In this document: positions 51,660-60,259 of the stretch, piece by piece
How positions within the stretch are numbered: position 1 is the first letter of the stretch
Layout of the letters: every line of letters starts with the position of its first letter
Source of the DNA: Carboxylicivirga sediminis
Lineage (GTDB): Bacteria; Bacteroidota; Bacteroidia; Bacteroidales; Marinilabiliaceae
Direction: 5' to 3'
DNA: 64,000 nucleotides
Assembly (NCBI RefSeq): GCF_018156225.1
Contig: NZ_JAGTAR010000012.1
Location: forward strand, 1-64,000
Position numbers and translations under genes: made by a program
Notes under the pieces: generated by a model
Database searches by the model: none
What the model was told of the DNA's origin: nothing
What the model saw: the letters and a program-made list of their open reading frames with translations, nothing else

Positions 51660-52988
51660 TTAAATCTCAGTGTTAATATCAAAGGCTTCCAGATAATCAC
51701 CAATGCGACGCAGGAAGGCGCCTCCCAATGCGCCATCAACAATCCGGTGATCGTAAGATAACGACAAGAACATCTTGTGGCGGATACCAATCACATCACC
51801 CGTTGGTGTTTCAATAACAGCCGGTTTCTTTTCGATTGAACCCGTAGCCAGAATAGCCACCTGTGGCTGATTGATAATAGGTGTACCAATGATGTTTTTA
51901 AACGAGCCGAAGTTAGTGATGGTAAATGTACCACCCTGAATATCATCAGCAGACAGCTTGTTGGCGCGCGCATCATTAGCCAGGCGATTCACATCACCGG
52001 TTAGCCCCACCAGGTTTTTCTGATCGGCATTTTTGATGACCGGCACAATCAAATCACCCGAAGGCAATGACACGGCCATACCCACGTTCACATTCTTGCG
52101 CAGGATAATTTTATCGCCATCTACAGAGGCATTCACCCCCGGGAAATCGCGTAATGCCTTAGCCACAGCCTCAGTAATAATTGGCATGTAGGTAATCTTC
52201 TCCCCATATTTCTTCTGGAAAGCATCTTTTATTTTTGTGCGCCAAAGTACCATGTTGGTCACATCAGCCTCCACTACGCTGGTTACGTGCGGTGATACTT
52301 GCTTCGACATCACCATGTGATCGGCAATCAGCTTGCGCATACGTCCCATCTCAACAATTTCATCATTGGCCGAAACAGACACGTTCACCTTATGCTCTTT
52401 TGGTGCCGGTTGTGGTGCAGCAGCAGCCTGAGTAGCTGGCTGTGCAGGCGTTACTGATACAGGTTGAGGCGCTTGTTGTCCGCGGCTGGCAATATAATTC
52501 TGCATATCAGCTTTTGTGACACGACCATCTTTACCGCTACCAGGAATCTTTTCTAACTCTTCAGCACCAATGCCCTCCTGACTGGCCATGCTGCGCACTA
52601 ATGGTGAATAGAAGCGATCAGAATCGGCATTAATGGATTTAACATCTGCGGTTTCAGCAACCGGAGCTGCCACCTGAGTTGTTTCACTAGCCTGAGCGGC
52701 CGGTTGTGCACTTGCAGCAGGAGCTGCCTCCTCCGTATCTTCGGCACCTTCCAACAGGATAACCGCTACAGGCAGGCCAACAGCCACCACATCATCCACC
52801 TGGTATTTAATCTCTTTGACTGTTCCGGCAACAGGCGACGGAATTTCAGAATCAACCTTATCGGTAGCAATCTCCAATAACACATCATCTTCCTGAATGG
52901 TGTCACCTTCAGAAACAAACCACTTGGTAATGGTTGCCTCTTCGACACTCTCGCCCATTTTCGGCATTAAAATTTCAAATGTTGACAT
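51660..52988 (-). CDS. Dihydrolipoamide acyltransferase (E2) of the same complex
   Basis: About 442 residues from ATG 52986-52988 (MSTFEILMPKMGESVEEATI); the longer frame lacks a lipoyl-domain start. Domains: lipoyl domain with the modified Lys44 in EIATDKVDSEIPSP, an Ala/Pro/Gln-rich linker (~90-150), a peripheral-subunit-binding domain (FYSPLVRSMASQEGIGAEEL ... GRVTKADMQNYI), a second linker, and the catalytic core ending at SLSYDHRIVDGALGGAFL with the H-x3-D-G motif. It is upstream of E1 and shares its operon (77-bp gap). Confidence 0.94.
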   Translation of the reverse strand: MSTFEILMPKMGESVEEATITKWFVSEGDTIQEDDVLLEIATDKVDSEIPSPVAGTVKEIKYQVDDVVAVGLPVAVILLEGAEDTEEAAPAASAQPAAQASETTQVAAPVAETADVKSINADSDRFYSPLVRSMASQEGIGAEELEKIPGSGKDGRVTKADMQNYIASRGQQAPQPVSVTPAQPATQAAAAPQPAPKEHKVNVSVSANDEIVEMGRMRKLIADHMVMSKQVSPHVTSVVEADVTNMVLWRTKIKDAFQKKYGEKITYMPIITEAVAKALRDFPGVNASVDGDKIILRKNVNVGMAVSLPSGDLIVPVIKNADQKNLVGLTGDVNRLANDARANKLSADDIQGGTFTITNFGSFKNIIGTPIINQPQVAILATGSIEKKPAVIETPTGDVIGIRHKMFLSLSYDHRIVDGALGGAFLRRIGDYLEAFDINTEI

Positions 52989-53044
52989 ATGCTTATCGTT
53001 ATTTATTCTTTGTATTACTTTTAACTCAAATTTCTTATTTATAT

Positions 53045-53072
53045 CAAATCTAAATATCGAATTTAAAACAAA
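53045..53072 (-). promoter_or_regulatory. Promoter of the E2-E1-flavodoxin operon
   Basis: Minus strand: TTTG at 53069-53072 and TAGATTTG (TAnnTTTG) at 53045-53052 with a 16-bp gap, about 60 bp ahead of the E2 start. Confidence 0.6.
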
Positions 53073-53377
53073 CTTTTTTACCAAATTGTTTTGGCCAAAT
53101 TGCAATCTCTACATTACAAAATACACCTTGCTAAACAAGGATAATTCAGATTTGTTTATCCGTTTTTCTTCAAATTGTGTTAAAAACTGTCTCAGTGATT
53201 AATAAGCCTACAGGTAATCATTAAGTTAAGACGATATGACCACATCACACTTTCAAAAATTACTGTGATCAATCATACCAAATTCTTTTGTGGTCTGGTG
53301 GCTATTAACTTAATTTGGCATGCTCAAAAAAGCACGATAGATTCAAAATCATACTAATAACAACTAAAGAAACATCT

Positions 53378-55420
53378 ATGCAAAAAATGTCTGTGATGTT
53401 GGCCTGTGCCCTGGGGTTAACCGTGGGTGCCTGCCAAACAAAACAAAGCACTAAAGCACCAGTCAAGCCGGTATTTTCGGCCGAAGACATGGATCTGAGC
53501 GTTAATCCGGGAGAAAATTTTTACCAGTATGCCAACGGTGGCTGGATGAAACAACACCCGCTGCCCGATGATAAGAGTCGTTTTGGCAGTTTTGATAAGC
53601 TGGCTGAGGAAAGCAAAGAAAAAGTGAGAACCATTGTGGAGAAAGCCGCTGCTGAAAAAGCTGAAAATGGTAGTCTTGCACAAAAGATTGGTGATTTTTA
53701 CAATGCCGGTATGGATACCATTACCATCAATAAGGCCGGTTATCAGCCTATTAAGCCCTTGCTTGATAAAGTTGCTGCCATTGACTCTAAAGAAGCACTG
53801 GTCAATATGATTAGTGAACTTCAGGCACAACAGATTTCACCGCTCTTCTATTTTTATGCCTCGGCCGATCAGAAAAACAGTGAGATGACCATTGCCGGCA
53901 TTTACCAGGGTGGCATGGGAATGCCCGACCGTGACTATTACCTGGAAGATGACGAGACATCGGTTAAACTGCGTGAAGCTTATACCTTGTACCTGACCAA
54001 GCTATTTGCCTTAACTGGCCAGGCCGAAGATGAAGCAGCAATGCAAGCTGAAACAGTACTGGCCTTTGAAACAGCTTTAGCAGCAGCTTCTAACACACGT
54101 CTGCAAAACCGCGATCCGCATGCTACCTATAATAAGGTAAGCGTTGAAGGATTACAGGAGATGGCACCTGAATTTCCATGGACAGCGTTTTTAAGCGGCA
54201 TCAACATGCCTGAGCCAGGCGATATCAATGTGAACCAGCCAGCTTTCATCAAGGCCATAGCCAAGATGTATGAAACAGAAGACCTGGCTACCTGGAAAGC
54301 CTTTTTATCAGCCACAGTGATACGCAACACAGCAGCTTACCTGAGTGATGATTTTGTGAAAGCCAACTTTGCATTCTACGGCGAAGCTTTGTCGGGACAA
54401 AAAGCCATGGAGCCCCGCTGGAAGAAAGTACTGGGCAGCACCAGCGGAGCATTAGGCGAAGCAGTAGGTCAGTTGTTTGTGGCTGAGTACTTCCCGCCTG
54501 CAGCCAAGCAGCGTATGGATGATTTGGTAGAGAACCTGCGCATTGCCTTTGGTCAGCGTATCGATCAACTGGAATGGATGAGTGACGAAACAAAGCAGGC
54601 GGCTCATGAAAAGCTGGCAGCTATACGCGTTAAGATTGGTTACCCCAACAAATGGCGCGACTATTCAGCGCTTGCCATTGGCGGTGACTCATACCTGAAT
54701 AATATTTTAGCCAGTAACCGCTTTGACTTTGACTTTGAAATGTCGAAGATTGGCCAGCCCGTTGACAAAGAAGAGTGGCACATGTTCCCGCAAACAGTAA
54801 ACGCCTACTACAGTCCGGTGGGTAACGAAATTGTGTTCCCTGCAGCTATCTTGCAACCACCTTTCTTTTACCTTGATGGTGACGATGCCGTTAACTATGG
54901 TGCTATTGGTGTGGTTATCGGCCACGAAATGACGCACGGTTTTGACGACAAAGGACGCCTGTATGGTAAAGATGGTAACCTGCAAACCTGGTGGACCGAG
55001 GACGACTCGGAACGTTTTAATAAGCGTGCACAAATTTTAGTGGACCAGTTTAACAAGATTGAGGTGTTACCCGGTACTTTTGCCAATGGCGAGCTGTCGT
55101 TGGGCGAAAACATTGCCGACCTGGGTGGTTTGGCTATTGCCTACCAGGCCTACCAAAATGCCAGTAAAGATAAAGGTGAGGTGGCCAAAATTGATGGTTT
55201 CACTGATGTACAACGCTTCTTCCTGGGCTATTCGCGTGTGTGGGCACAAAACATCCGCGATAAAGAAATAGCACGTCTGACAAAAGTAGATGTACACTCA
55301 TTGGGTGAAAACCGTGTAAACGGCCCACTGCCTAATATTCAGGAGTTTTATGATGCCTTTAACCTGGATAATACTGCTGCCTTGTACATTGCACCTGAAA
55401 ACAGAGCAACAATTTGGTAA
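53378..55420 (+). CDS. M13-family (neprilysin/PepO-like) metallopeptidase lipoprotein
   Basis: About 680 residues. I choose ATG 53378 because MQKMSVMLACALGLTVGACQ forms a lipoprotein signal with lipobox VGAC; the longer frame adds 21 residues before it. The catalytic domain has the zinc motif HEMTH (~516) in VIGHEMTHGFDDKGR and the third ligand in ENIADLGG (~577), plus NAYYSPVGNEIVFPAAILQP, the NAYY substrate-binding segment. M13 enzymes cleave small peptides; here it is probably attached to the periplasmic face of a membrane. Single-gene unit with a strong terminator. Confidence 0.95.
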   Translation: MQKMSVMLACALGLTVGACQTKQSTKAPVKPVFSAEDMDLSVNPGENFYQYANGGWMKQHPLPDDKSRFGSFDKLAEESKEKVRTIVEKAAAEKAENGSLAQKIGDFYNAGMDTITINKAGYQPIKPLLDKVAAIDSKEALVNMISELQAQQISPLFYFYASADQKNSEMTIAGIYQGGMGMPDRDYYLEDDETSVKLREAYTLYLTKLFALTGQAEDEAAMQAETVLAFETALAAASNTRLQNRDPHATYNKVSVEGLQEMAPEFPWTAFLSGINMPEPGDINVNQPAFIKAIAKMYETEDLATWKAFLSATVIRNTAAYLSDDFVKANFAFYGEALSGQKAMEPRWKKVLGSTSGALGEAVGQLFVAEYFPPAAKQRMDDLVENLRIAFGQRIDQLEWMSDETKQAAHEKLAAIRVKIGYPNKWRDYSALAIGGDSYLNNILASNRFDFDFEMSKIGQPVDKEEWHMFPQTVNAYYSPVGNEIVFPAAILQPPFFYLDGDDAVNYGAIGVVIGHEMTHGFDDKGRLYGKDGNLQTWWTEDDSERFNKRAQILVDQFNKIEVLPGTFANGELSLGENIADLGGLAIAYQAYQNASKDKGEVAKIDGFTDVQRFFLGYSRVWAQNIRDKEIARLTKVDVHSLGENRVNGPLPNIQEFYDAFNLDNTAALYIAPENRATIW

Positions 55421-55438
55421 CAACAAGCAACAATAGAA

Positions 55439-55478
55439 TAAGAAATCGCATCTGCCAGCAGGTGCGATTTTTTTATTT
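55439..55478 (+). terminator. Terminator of the M13 peptidase gene
   Basis: AATCGCATCTGC pairs with GCAGGTGCGATT (one G-T pair) around a 2-nt CA gap, so the effective loop opens to about 4 nt or more; a T-rich run follows. Confidence 0.9.
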
Positions 55479-55571
55479 TTTTTACTCAACCATAACCATC
55501 AGCCTACCACCCACTTTGCTCTATAAGGTGCGCCAACATTGAGTTTTATTACATTTTTTAAGGTTTTTCTG

Positions 55572-55603
55572 TTTGCGTATTTCAACTAAATACCCTTTCT
55601 TTG
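55572..55603 (+). promoter_or_regulatory. Promoter of tRNA-Arg
   Basis: TTTG at 55572-55575 and TTTCTTTG (one mismatch to TAnnTTTG) at 55596-55603, about 48 bp before the tRNA. Confidence 0.45.
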
Positions 55604-55650
55604 CATCGCATTTGAGAACAATGGTTCACAATCAAAGCAAATAAAATAAT

Positions 55651-55724
55651 GGTTCTGTAGCTTAATTGGATAGAGCACTGCGTTACGGCCGCAGAGGTTA
55701 GGGGTTCGAGTCCCTTCAGGATCA
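55651..55724 (+). tRNA. tRNA-Arg (anticodon ACG)
   Basis: Acceptor GGTTCTG/CAGGATC, D-arm GCTT..GAGC, anticodon stem CTGCG/CGCAG with loop TTACGGC (anticodon ACG), T-arm AGGGG-TTCGAGT-CCCTT. CCA is not encoded (the next bases are CTG), unlike the tRNA-Lys at 44.6 kb. Confidence 0.95.
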
Positions 55725-55788
55725 CTGGTTGAAATATTATTTTCAACCAAAAGCACTTAAAGTCAACACTTTAGGTGCTTTTTTTGTT
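55725..55788 (+). terminator. Terminator hairpins after tRNA-Arg
   Basis: A first stem GGTTGAAA/TTTCAACC is followed by AAGCACTTAAAG / CTTTAGGTGCTT (one mismatch) and seven Ts. Confidence 0.8.
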
Positions 55789-55825
55789 TTATGAAAATGT
55801 CAAGTATAGCCATTAAAATGCAGGT

Positions 55826-55890
55826 TTATCGAGACTAAATCGAGACCCTTCCAACAAGTAGTTGCACTCTTATCCTAATGGTCTCGATAA
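55826..55890. repeat. ATCGAGAC repeats flanking the integrase gene (arm-site candidates)
   Basis: TTATCGAGAC (55826-55835), ATCGAGACC (55839-55847) and the inverse GGTCTCGATAA (55880-55890) form a direct plus inverted set just upstream of the recombinase gene, a usual place for recombinase arm-type binding sites. The role is inferred from position only. Confidence 0.5.
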
Positions 55891-56023
55891 AATAAGTCAA
55901 CACTCTGATGTTTTGAGATTTACATTAATGTGTTTTGACCTGTTTTGAGTTTTGTGTTGGGAATTCTCTTTAATACCTTGAGACAGGTAAAACACAGGAT
56001 AATAACTTTTAAAACTGTGTGTT

Positions 56024-57220
56024 ATGAGAATTACAACAAACTTCCTTTTAAAGAAGGCAAAACAAAGAAGTGATGGAACCTACCCTGTTTACATCAGAGC
56101 TACTTTGGATGGCAAACGTATCGAGTTGTCGACCGGAGTATTTGTTTCATTTGACGGTTGGGATAAAACGGGACAGAAAATCAGCAACAGATATCCCAAT
56201 TCCAAATTATTGAATAACCGACTTACCAAAGTTCTCAATAAGCTGACCGAGACCTACTATCAATTGGATGCACTAGGTGAAGAGTTTGATATTCGCTCCA
56301 TTAAAGAGCGCTTATGTGGTACACCAAAGAATTATCTGGTTAAAGTCTTTCAGCTTGTTATTGATTCCATAGAAAAGAAAATCGGTTATGGTTACTCATA
56401 TGGTACTTACAAACATTACAAAACCACACTCAAACGCCTTAAACTCTATTTGAATGAAGTTAATATCAGGCAAGATATTGCCCTTAATAAGATTGATTAC
56501 AACTTTATTAATTCATTTGATACCTGGCTGAAAGTCAAACATAAGGTGTCCGGGCATACAGCTGGTAAATACCATAAACAGTTGAAAAAGGTGCTGAATG
56601 ATGCCATAGCCATGAATTTATTGGATAAAAACCCTTATATCAATTTTAAAATCAAAGGATTTCAAGGAAAACGGGATTACCTGACTCTGGAAGAGGTCAC
56701 CAGGATTGAACGTAAAAAGTTTGCATTTACGAGAATAAACATTGTAAGAGATGTGTTTGTATTTGCCTGTTATACAGGACTATCTTATTCTGAAATAGCG
56801 AACCTTAAACCAAATAGCCTTAGCAAAGGTGATGATGGTGAAGAGTGGATTGTTACTGACCGTTTAAAAACCAATACTCGATGTCGTATTCCATTGCTAT
56901 CTAAAGCTAAAAGTATCATTGAGAAGTATAAAGATTACCCAATTAATGTTGAAAAAGGTAGGTTATTACCCATTAACTCCAATCAAAAGATGAATGCCTA
57001 TTTAAAAGAGATTGCAGATATCTGTCAAATCGACAAGAAACTCTCAATGCATGTGGCCCGACATACATTCGCAACTTCTATTACTTTAGCGAATGGAGTT
57101 CCCATCGAAACCGTTTCTAAAATGCTTGGACATAATTCACTAAAGACAACTCAGATATATGGGAAAATTATCGATTCGAAAATCACTAAGGATATGAAAA
57201 AGCTGAAAACACTTCTGTAA
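56024..57220 (+). CDS. Tyrosine site-specific recombinase (CTnDOT-like integrase)
   Basis: A 398-residue integrase. Residues 1-90 are an arm-DNA-binding domain (MRITTNFLLKKAKQRSDGTY), ~110-195 a SAM-like core-binding domain (ALNKIDYNFINSFDTWLKVK), ~215-390 the catalytic domain. Seen catalytic residues: Lys in DRLKTNTRC, H-x-x-R in HVARHTFATSI, His in LGHNSLKTTQIYGKI and the nucleophilic Tyr in that same segment. The first-arginine position reads CYTGLSYSEIANL, that is Ser in place of Arg, as in the CTnDOT integrase. It lies 300 bp after tRNA-Arg, but no cargo, excisionase or second att site is visible, so the element is probably decayed or very small. Confidence 0.92.
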   Translation: MRITTNFLLKKAKQRSDGTYPVYIRATLDGKRIELSTGVFVSFDGWDKTGQKISNRYPNSKLLNNRLTKVLNKLTETYYQLDALGEEFDIRSIKERLCGTPKNYLVKVFQLVIDSIEKKIGYGYSYGTYKHYKTTLKRLKLYLNEVNIRQDIALNKIDYNFINSFDTWLKVKHKVSGHTAGKYHKQLKKVLNDAIAMNLLDKNPYINFKIKGFQGKRDYLTLEEVTRIERKKFAFTRINIVRDVFVFACYTGLSYSEIANLKPNSLSKGDDGEEWIVTDRLKTNTRCRIPLLSKAKSIIEKYKDYPINVEKGRLLPINSNQKMNAYLKEIADICQIDKKLSMHVARHTFATSITLANGVPIETVSKMLGHNSLKTTQIYGKIIDSKITKDMKKLKTLL

Positions 57221-58083
57221 AATTAGTTTGGATTTGTACCTCGTCCTTTAGATAACAAATGGCGTGTTTTTTTAGTATCTCTCGGAGAGCAAGTGTTTTG
57301 TTTTAGGTACCAAAAAACACATCTTGCCTCTTAAAATTACCAGACCAACGGGATGCATTTTAGCGTTTTGGTCGCACCAAAACATAAACTTGCTAATAGC
57401 TTCGCTAAAGAAACAGATATTAATATCTATTTTGAGATTTCCTTTTACTAATTTTCAGTCTTCTTCTCTTTTGAATACATACTTTGGAGCTTTTTTTACA
57501 TGCGTAAGCCACCCTATTTTAGAGGTTATGGTTTGGCAAAAGGAAGCGGAATAAATAGCCTTGTGCGATGGAAAGAAAAATCAATTAAAGAGATTTTGAG
57601 CGGACAGAGAAAGGGCTTTAATTTTAAGGTAATCATTATAATCAAAAGCTTTTTGCCATTGGGCCTGTGCAGTGGAAAAGAAAATGTCTTTGATTGATTT
57701 TGGCGCGTTTATGCCTAACTCTTTTGTATCAAATCATGGCCGATAATAAATTTGATGAAGCATGTAATAAAAAGTGGGTGACTTTTTATTGGCTTATTGA
57801 CCTTTGTTGCAATAATATTGAAATTAATTCATAATGAGAGCAAAAGATTTCTTTTTATTCACTTAACTTTCTTGTTGATTCTTCAATATTTGGAAATACA
57901 CCAGTTTTCAAAGATAAGTAGCCTGTACAATGTTTTATTTTGTGAGTATTCCATCATATTTTCACTAACTTGCTGTAAAGTCAGCAAGTTTTTAAATGTT
58001 TTTGTAGCACTACATTCAAGCTCTCGGTTTTTAGTAAGGTATTATTTATTAAGTATATCGAGACAGAGGTTAAACTAAATTCG
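57221..58083. other. Gene-poor region behind the integrase
   Basis: About 860 bp of AT-rich DNA with only short open frames (for example 57500-57697, a basic hydrophobic 65-residue frame) that I cannot support as genes. It might be the decayed remainder of the integrated element. No tRNA-derived direct repeat was found in it. Confidence 0.5.
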
Positions 58084-58905
58084 ATGAAAAGTCTTTCCAC
58101 CAATGATTATATTCAAAAACTAGAACAGCAAAATGCCGAACTAAAATTAATTGTCGATGATCAACAGCGTGAAATTGAAAAGATTGTCAACGGCCGAATA
58201 TATGATCTTGAGGAGGTCATAAAAGCCCGTGATAAATTCTATCGGATAATCGCACATGAGTTAAGAAACCCTTTTAATGGAATTTTGGGCTTGGTAGAAT
58301 TACTAATTAATGATTTTCGGAGTTATACATTGGAGGAAATAGAAAGCTTCCTGAAAATGTTATACCGGTCGTCTAAAATAACATACGAATTACTTATTAG
58401 CTTATCAGAATGGTTAAATGTTCAAAACGATAAGATGCCATTTAAACCGTCACGCATCAACATATCACCCATTCTAGCCGAAGCCATCAATTCAGCGCAA
58501 TTAAATGCTCATAAAAAAAACATAACCATTCATAACTTTATCGACAAAGATATTGTTGCCTACATAGATAGGCATATGATTGCTACAGTTTTCAGAAACT
58601 TGATTAATAATGCAATAAAGTTCTCAGATAACAATGGTACTATTGAAGTTACTGCCCTTGCAAAGAATGATTTTATTGAAATTGTAGTAAAGGATAATGG
58701 AATTGGTCTGCATGAAGATGCTTTGCGAAAGATTTTTAAGCAGGAAGCCATTCACTCAACCTATGGTACCGCACAAGAGCCAGGAACTGGTTTAGGCTTG
58801 TTACTCTGTAAAGAATTTATTGAAATTGAAGGAGGTAAAATTTGGGTAGAAAGTAATTTGGGACAAGGCAGCGAATTTAAATTTACTTTACCTTGCCATA
58901 AGTAA
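58084..58905 (+). CDS. Sensor histidine kinase
   Basis: A 273-residue soluble kinase. Residues ~5-50 are a coiled coil (YIQKLEQQNAELKLIVDDQQ); no membrane span, PAS or GAF domain precedes the kinase. His58 in YRIIAHELRNPFNGILGLVE is the phosphorylated residue, followed by the HATPase domain: N box FRNLINNAIKFSDNNG, G1 VKDNGIGL, G2 GTGLGLLLCKEFIEIEGGKI and a final GQGSEFKFTLP. No response regulator is adjacent. It may sense through the coiled coil or through a partner protein, such as the small gene downstream. Confidence 0.92.
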   Translation: MKSLSTNDYIQKLEQQNAELKLIVDDQQREIEKIVNGRIYDLEEVIKARDKFYRIIAHELRNPFNGILGLVELLINDFRSYTLEEIESFLKMLYRSSKITYELLISLSEWLNVQNDKMPFKPSRINISPILAEAINSAQLNAHKKNITIHNFIDKDIVAYIDRHMIATVFRNLINNAIKFSDNNGTIEVTALAKNDFIEIVVKDNGIGLHEDALRKIFKQEAIHSTYGTAQEPGTGLGLLLCKEFIEIEGGKIWVESNLGQGSEFKFTLPCHK

Positions 58906-58985
58906 TGGTAACAGGTAATTATACTATGGGCACCTAATACAATTACCAATCAGTAACTGACCTTATTCAAAAAAAATAAAAAATT

Positions 58986-59285
58986 ATGATTCCTGAAAAG
59001 TTTAAAAACTATTATCTGGGAACAAACAAGCTATTCTTTCCTGAATATGAGTTTGTTATTAAACTAAGCTTCCCCAGTGTCTTTATCCGCTTTAAACGTA
59101 CTGAAGGCTATTATACTGATTTTGATAAGTTTTTTAAAAGTGTTGCTGAAGTGCAATACCTCGATGGCATTAAGCCGCCAAAGTCGGAAGAGCGTCAAAT
59201 TTTAAATGAAGTTTGGGATTTTCTTACTATGGTAAAAAGTCCCGACAAAGGTGATTTCTTGGCAGGTCATCAAAATGGGGAATAG
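58986..59285 (+). CDS. Hypothetical protein, 99 aa
   Basis: A small, soluble, aromatic-rich protein (KNYYLGTNKLFFPEYEFVIK, VFIRFKRTEGYYTDFDKFF) 80 bp after the histidine kinase gene. No family recognised. Sequence composition is protein-like, and the start and spacing are compatible with co-transcription with the kinase. Confidence 0.55.
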   Translation: MIPEKFKNYYLGTNKLFFPEYEFVIKLSFPSVFIRFKRTEGYYTDFDKFFKSVAEVQYLDGIKPPKSEERQILNEVWDFLTMVKSPDKGDFLAGHQNGE

Positions 59286-59365
59286 CCTAAAAAATTATCC
59301 ACAATTGGTTCTTCCGAGAATACACATAATATACTTGTCTTTAGCGGGTATCAATGTCAGATGGT

Positions 59366-60139
59366 TTACTTCTTTGATGCGAATTTCACTTTATTCTTCA
59401 CATAAATCAGTTTGTGTCGGCTATTGGGGCTATCCCTTTGCTCTATCTCAAATCGATTGATAGAATCAATCAGTGGAGTCAATTTCTGAAATCCATAGTT
59501 ACGCGGGTCAAAGTTGGGGCGTTTCTTTTGCAACAAGCTGCCGACATCACCTAAAAATGCCCATCCGTCATCATCAGACAGGTCGGTGATGGTGGCTGCT
59601 ATCAGTTTTATTTCCTTTGGGGTAATCTTATCAAATGCTTCTTTTTCAGCTTCCTTGTCATCTTCATCCACTTTCTCCTTAGCCCTGGTTTTTAAGATTT
59701 CGATGTATATAAACTTATCGCATGCTACAATAAAGGGTGTTGGCGTCTTTTTCTCACCAATACCTATAACTAGCAATCCGGCTTCTCTTAAGCGCGTAGC
59801 CAATTTGGTGAAATCACTATCACTGGATACCAGACAAAACCCGTTGACTTTCTCCGAATAAAGGATATCCATAGCATCAATAATCATGGCCGAATCGGTG
59901 GCATTCTTACCAGCGGTATAGGCATACTGCTGTATGGGTGTGATGGCATTCTCTAACAATACCTTTTTCCATTTACTCAAATCTGGTTTTGTCCAGTCTC
60001 CATATATTCTTTTAATAGTAGGATTGCCGTATTTAGCAATTTCCTCCATCATTTCTTTCACGTTGGCCGATGGAATGTTATCACCATCAATTAGTACTGC
60101 CAGATTAATATTCATCAGGTCCTGATTTTGCTTAGCCAA
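59366..60139 (-). CDS. NYN-domain protein with OST-HTH/LOTUS domain
   Basis: A 257-residue protein. The NYN (PIN-like) nuclease domain occupies ~10-160: LAVLIDGDNIPSANVKEM, KNATDSAMIIDAMDILYSE and VNGFCLVSSDSDFTKLATRL contain the conserved acidic residues. A C-terminal ~80-residue OST-HTH/LOTUS domain follows (ELIAATITDLSDDDGWAFLG ... RNYGFQKLTPLIDSI). The combination suggests RNA processing, but targets are unknown. The start may be MAKQ (60139) or MNIN (60115). Confidence 0.9.
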   Translation of the reverse strand: MAKQNQDLMNINLAVLIDGDNIPSANVKEMMEEIAKYGNPTIKRIYGDWTKPDLSKWKKVLLENAITPIQQYAYTAGKNATDSAMIIDAMDILYSEKVNGFCLVSSDSDFTKLATRLREAGLLVIGIGEKKTPTPFIVACDKFIYIEILKTRAKEKVDEDDKEAEKEAFDKITPKEIKLIAATITDLSDDDGWAFLGDVGSLLQKKRPNFDPRNYGFQKLTPLIDSINRFEIEQRDSPNSRHKLIYVKNKVKFASKK

Positions 60140-60259
60140 TAAAGACTGGCCGTTAACTATTTAATTGAGTGTGAAGTTAATCAATAATATGACTGTACTC
60201 TAAATTATTCGTAACTTAAAACGAGCTTCAGCCAACAATAAGGATTAATACTATTTATC

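Noticed and set aside
55700-55724. Second copy of the tRNA-Arg 3' end (attR) within the window
   Set aside because: No match to the T-arm/acceptor sequence was found from 57.2 kb to the window end by eye; a computed search would be decisive.
57324-58078. Short plus-strand frames behind the integrase as cargo genes
   Set aside because: They are hydrophobic/basic translations of AT-rich DNA without recognisable domains.
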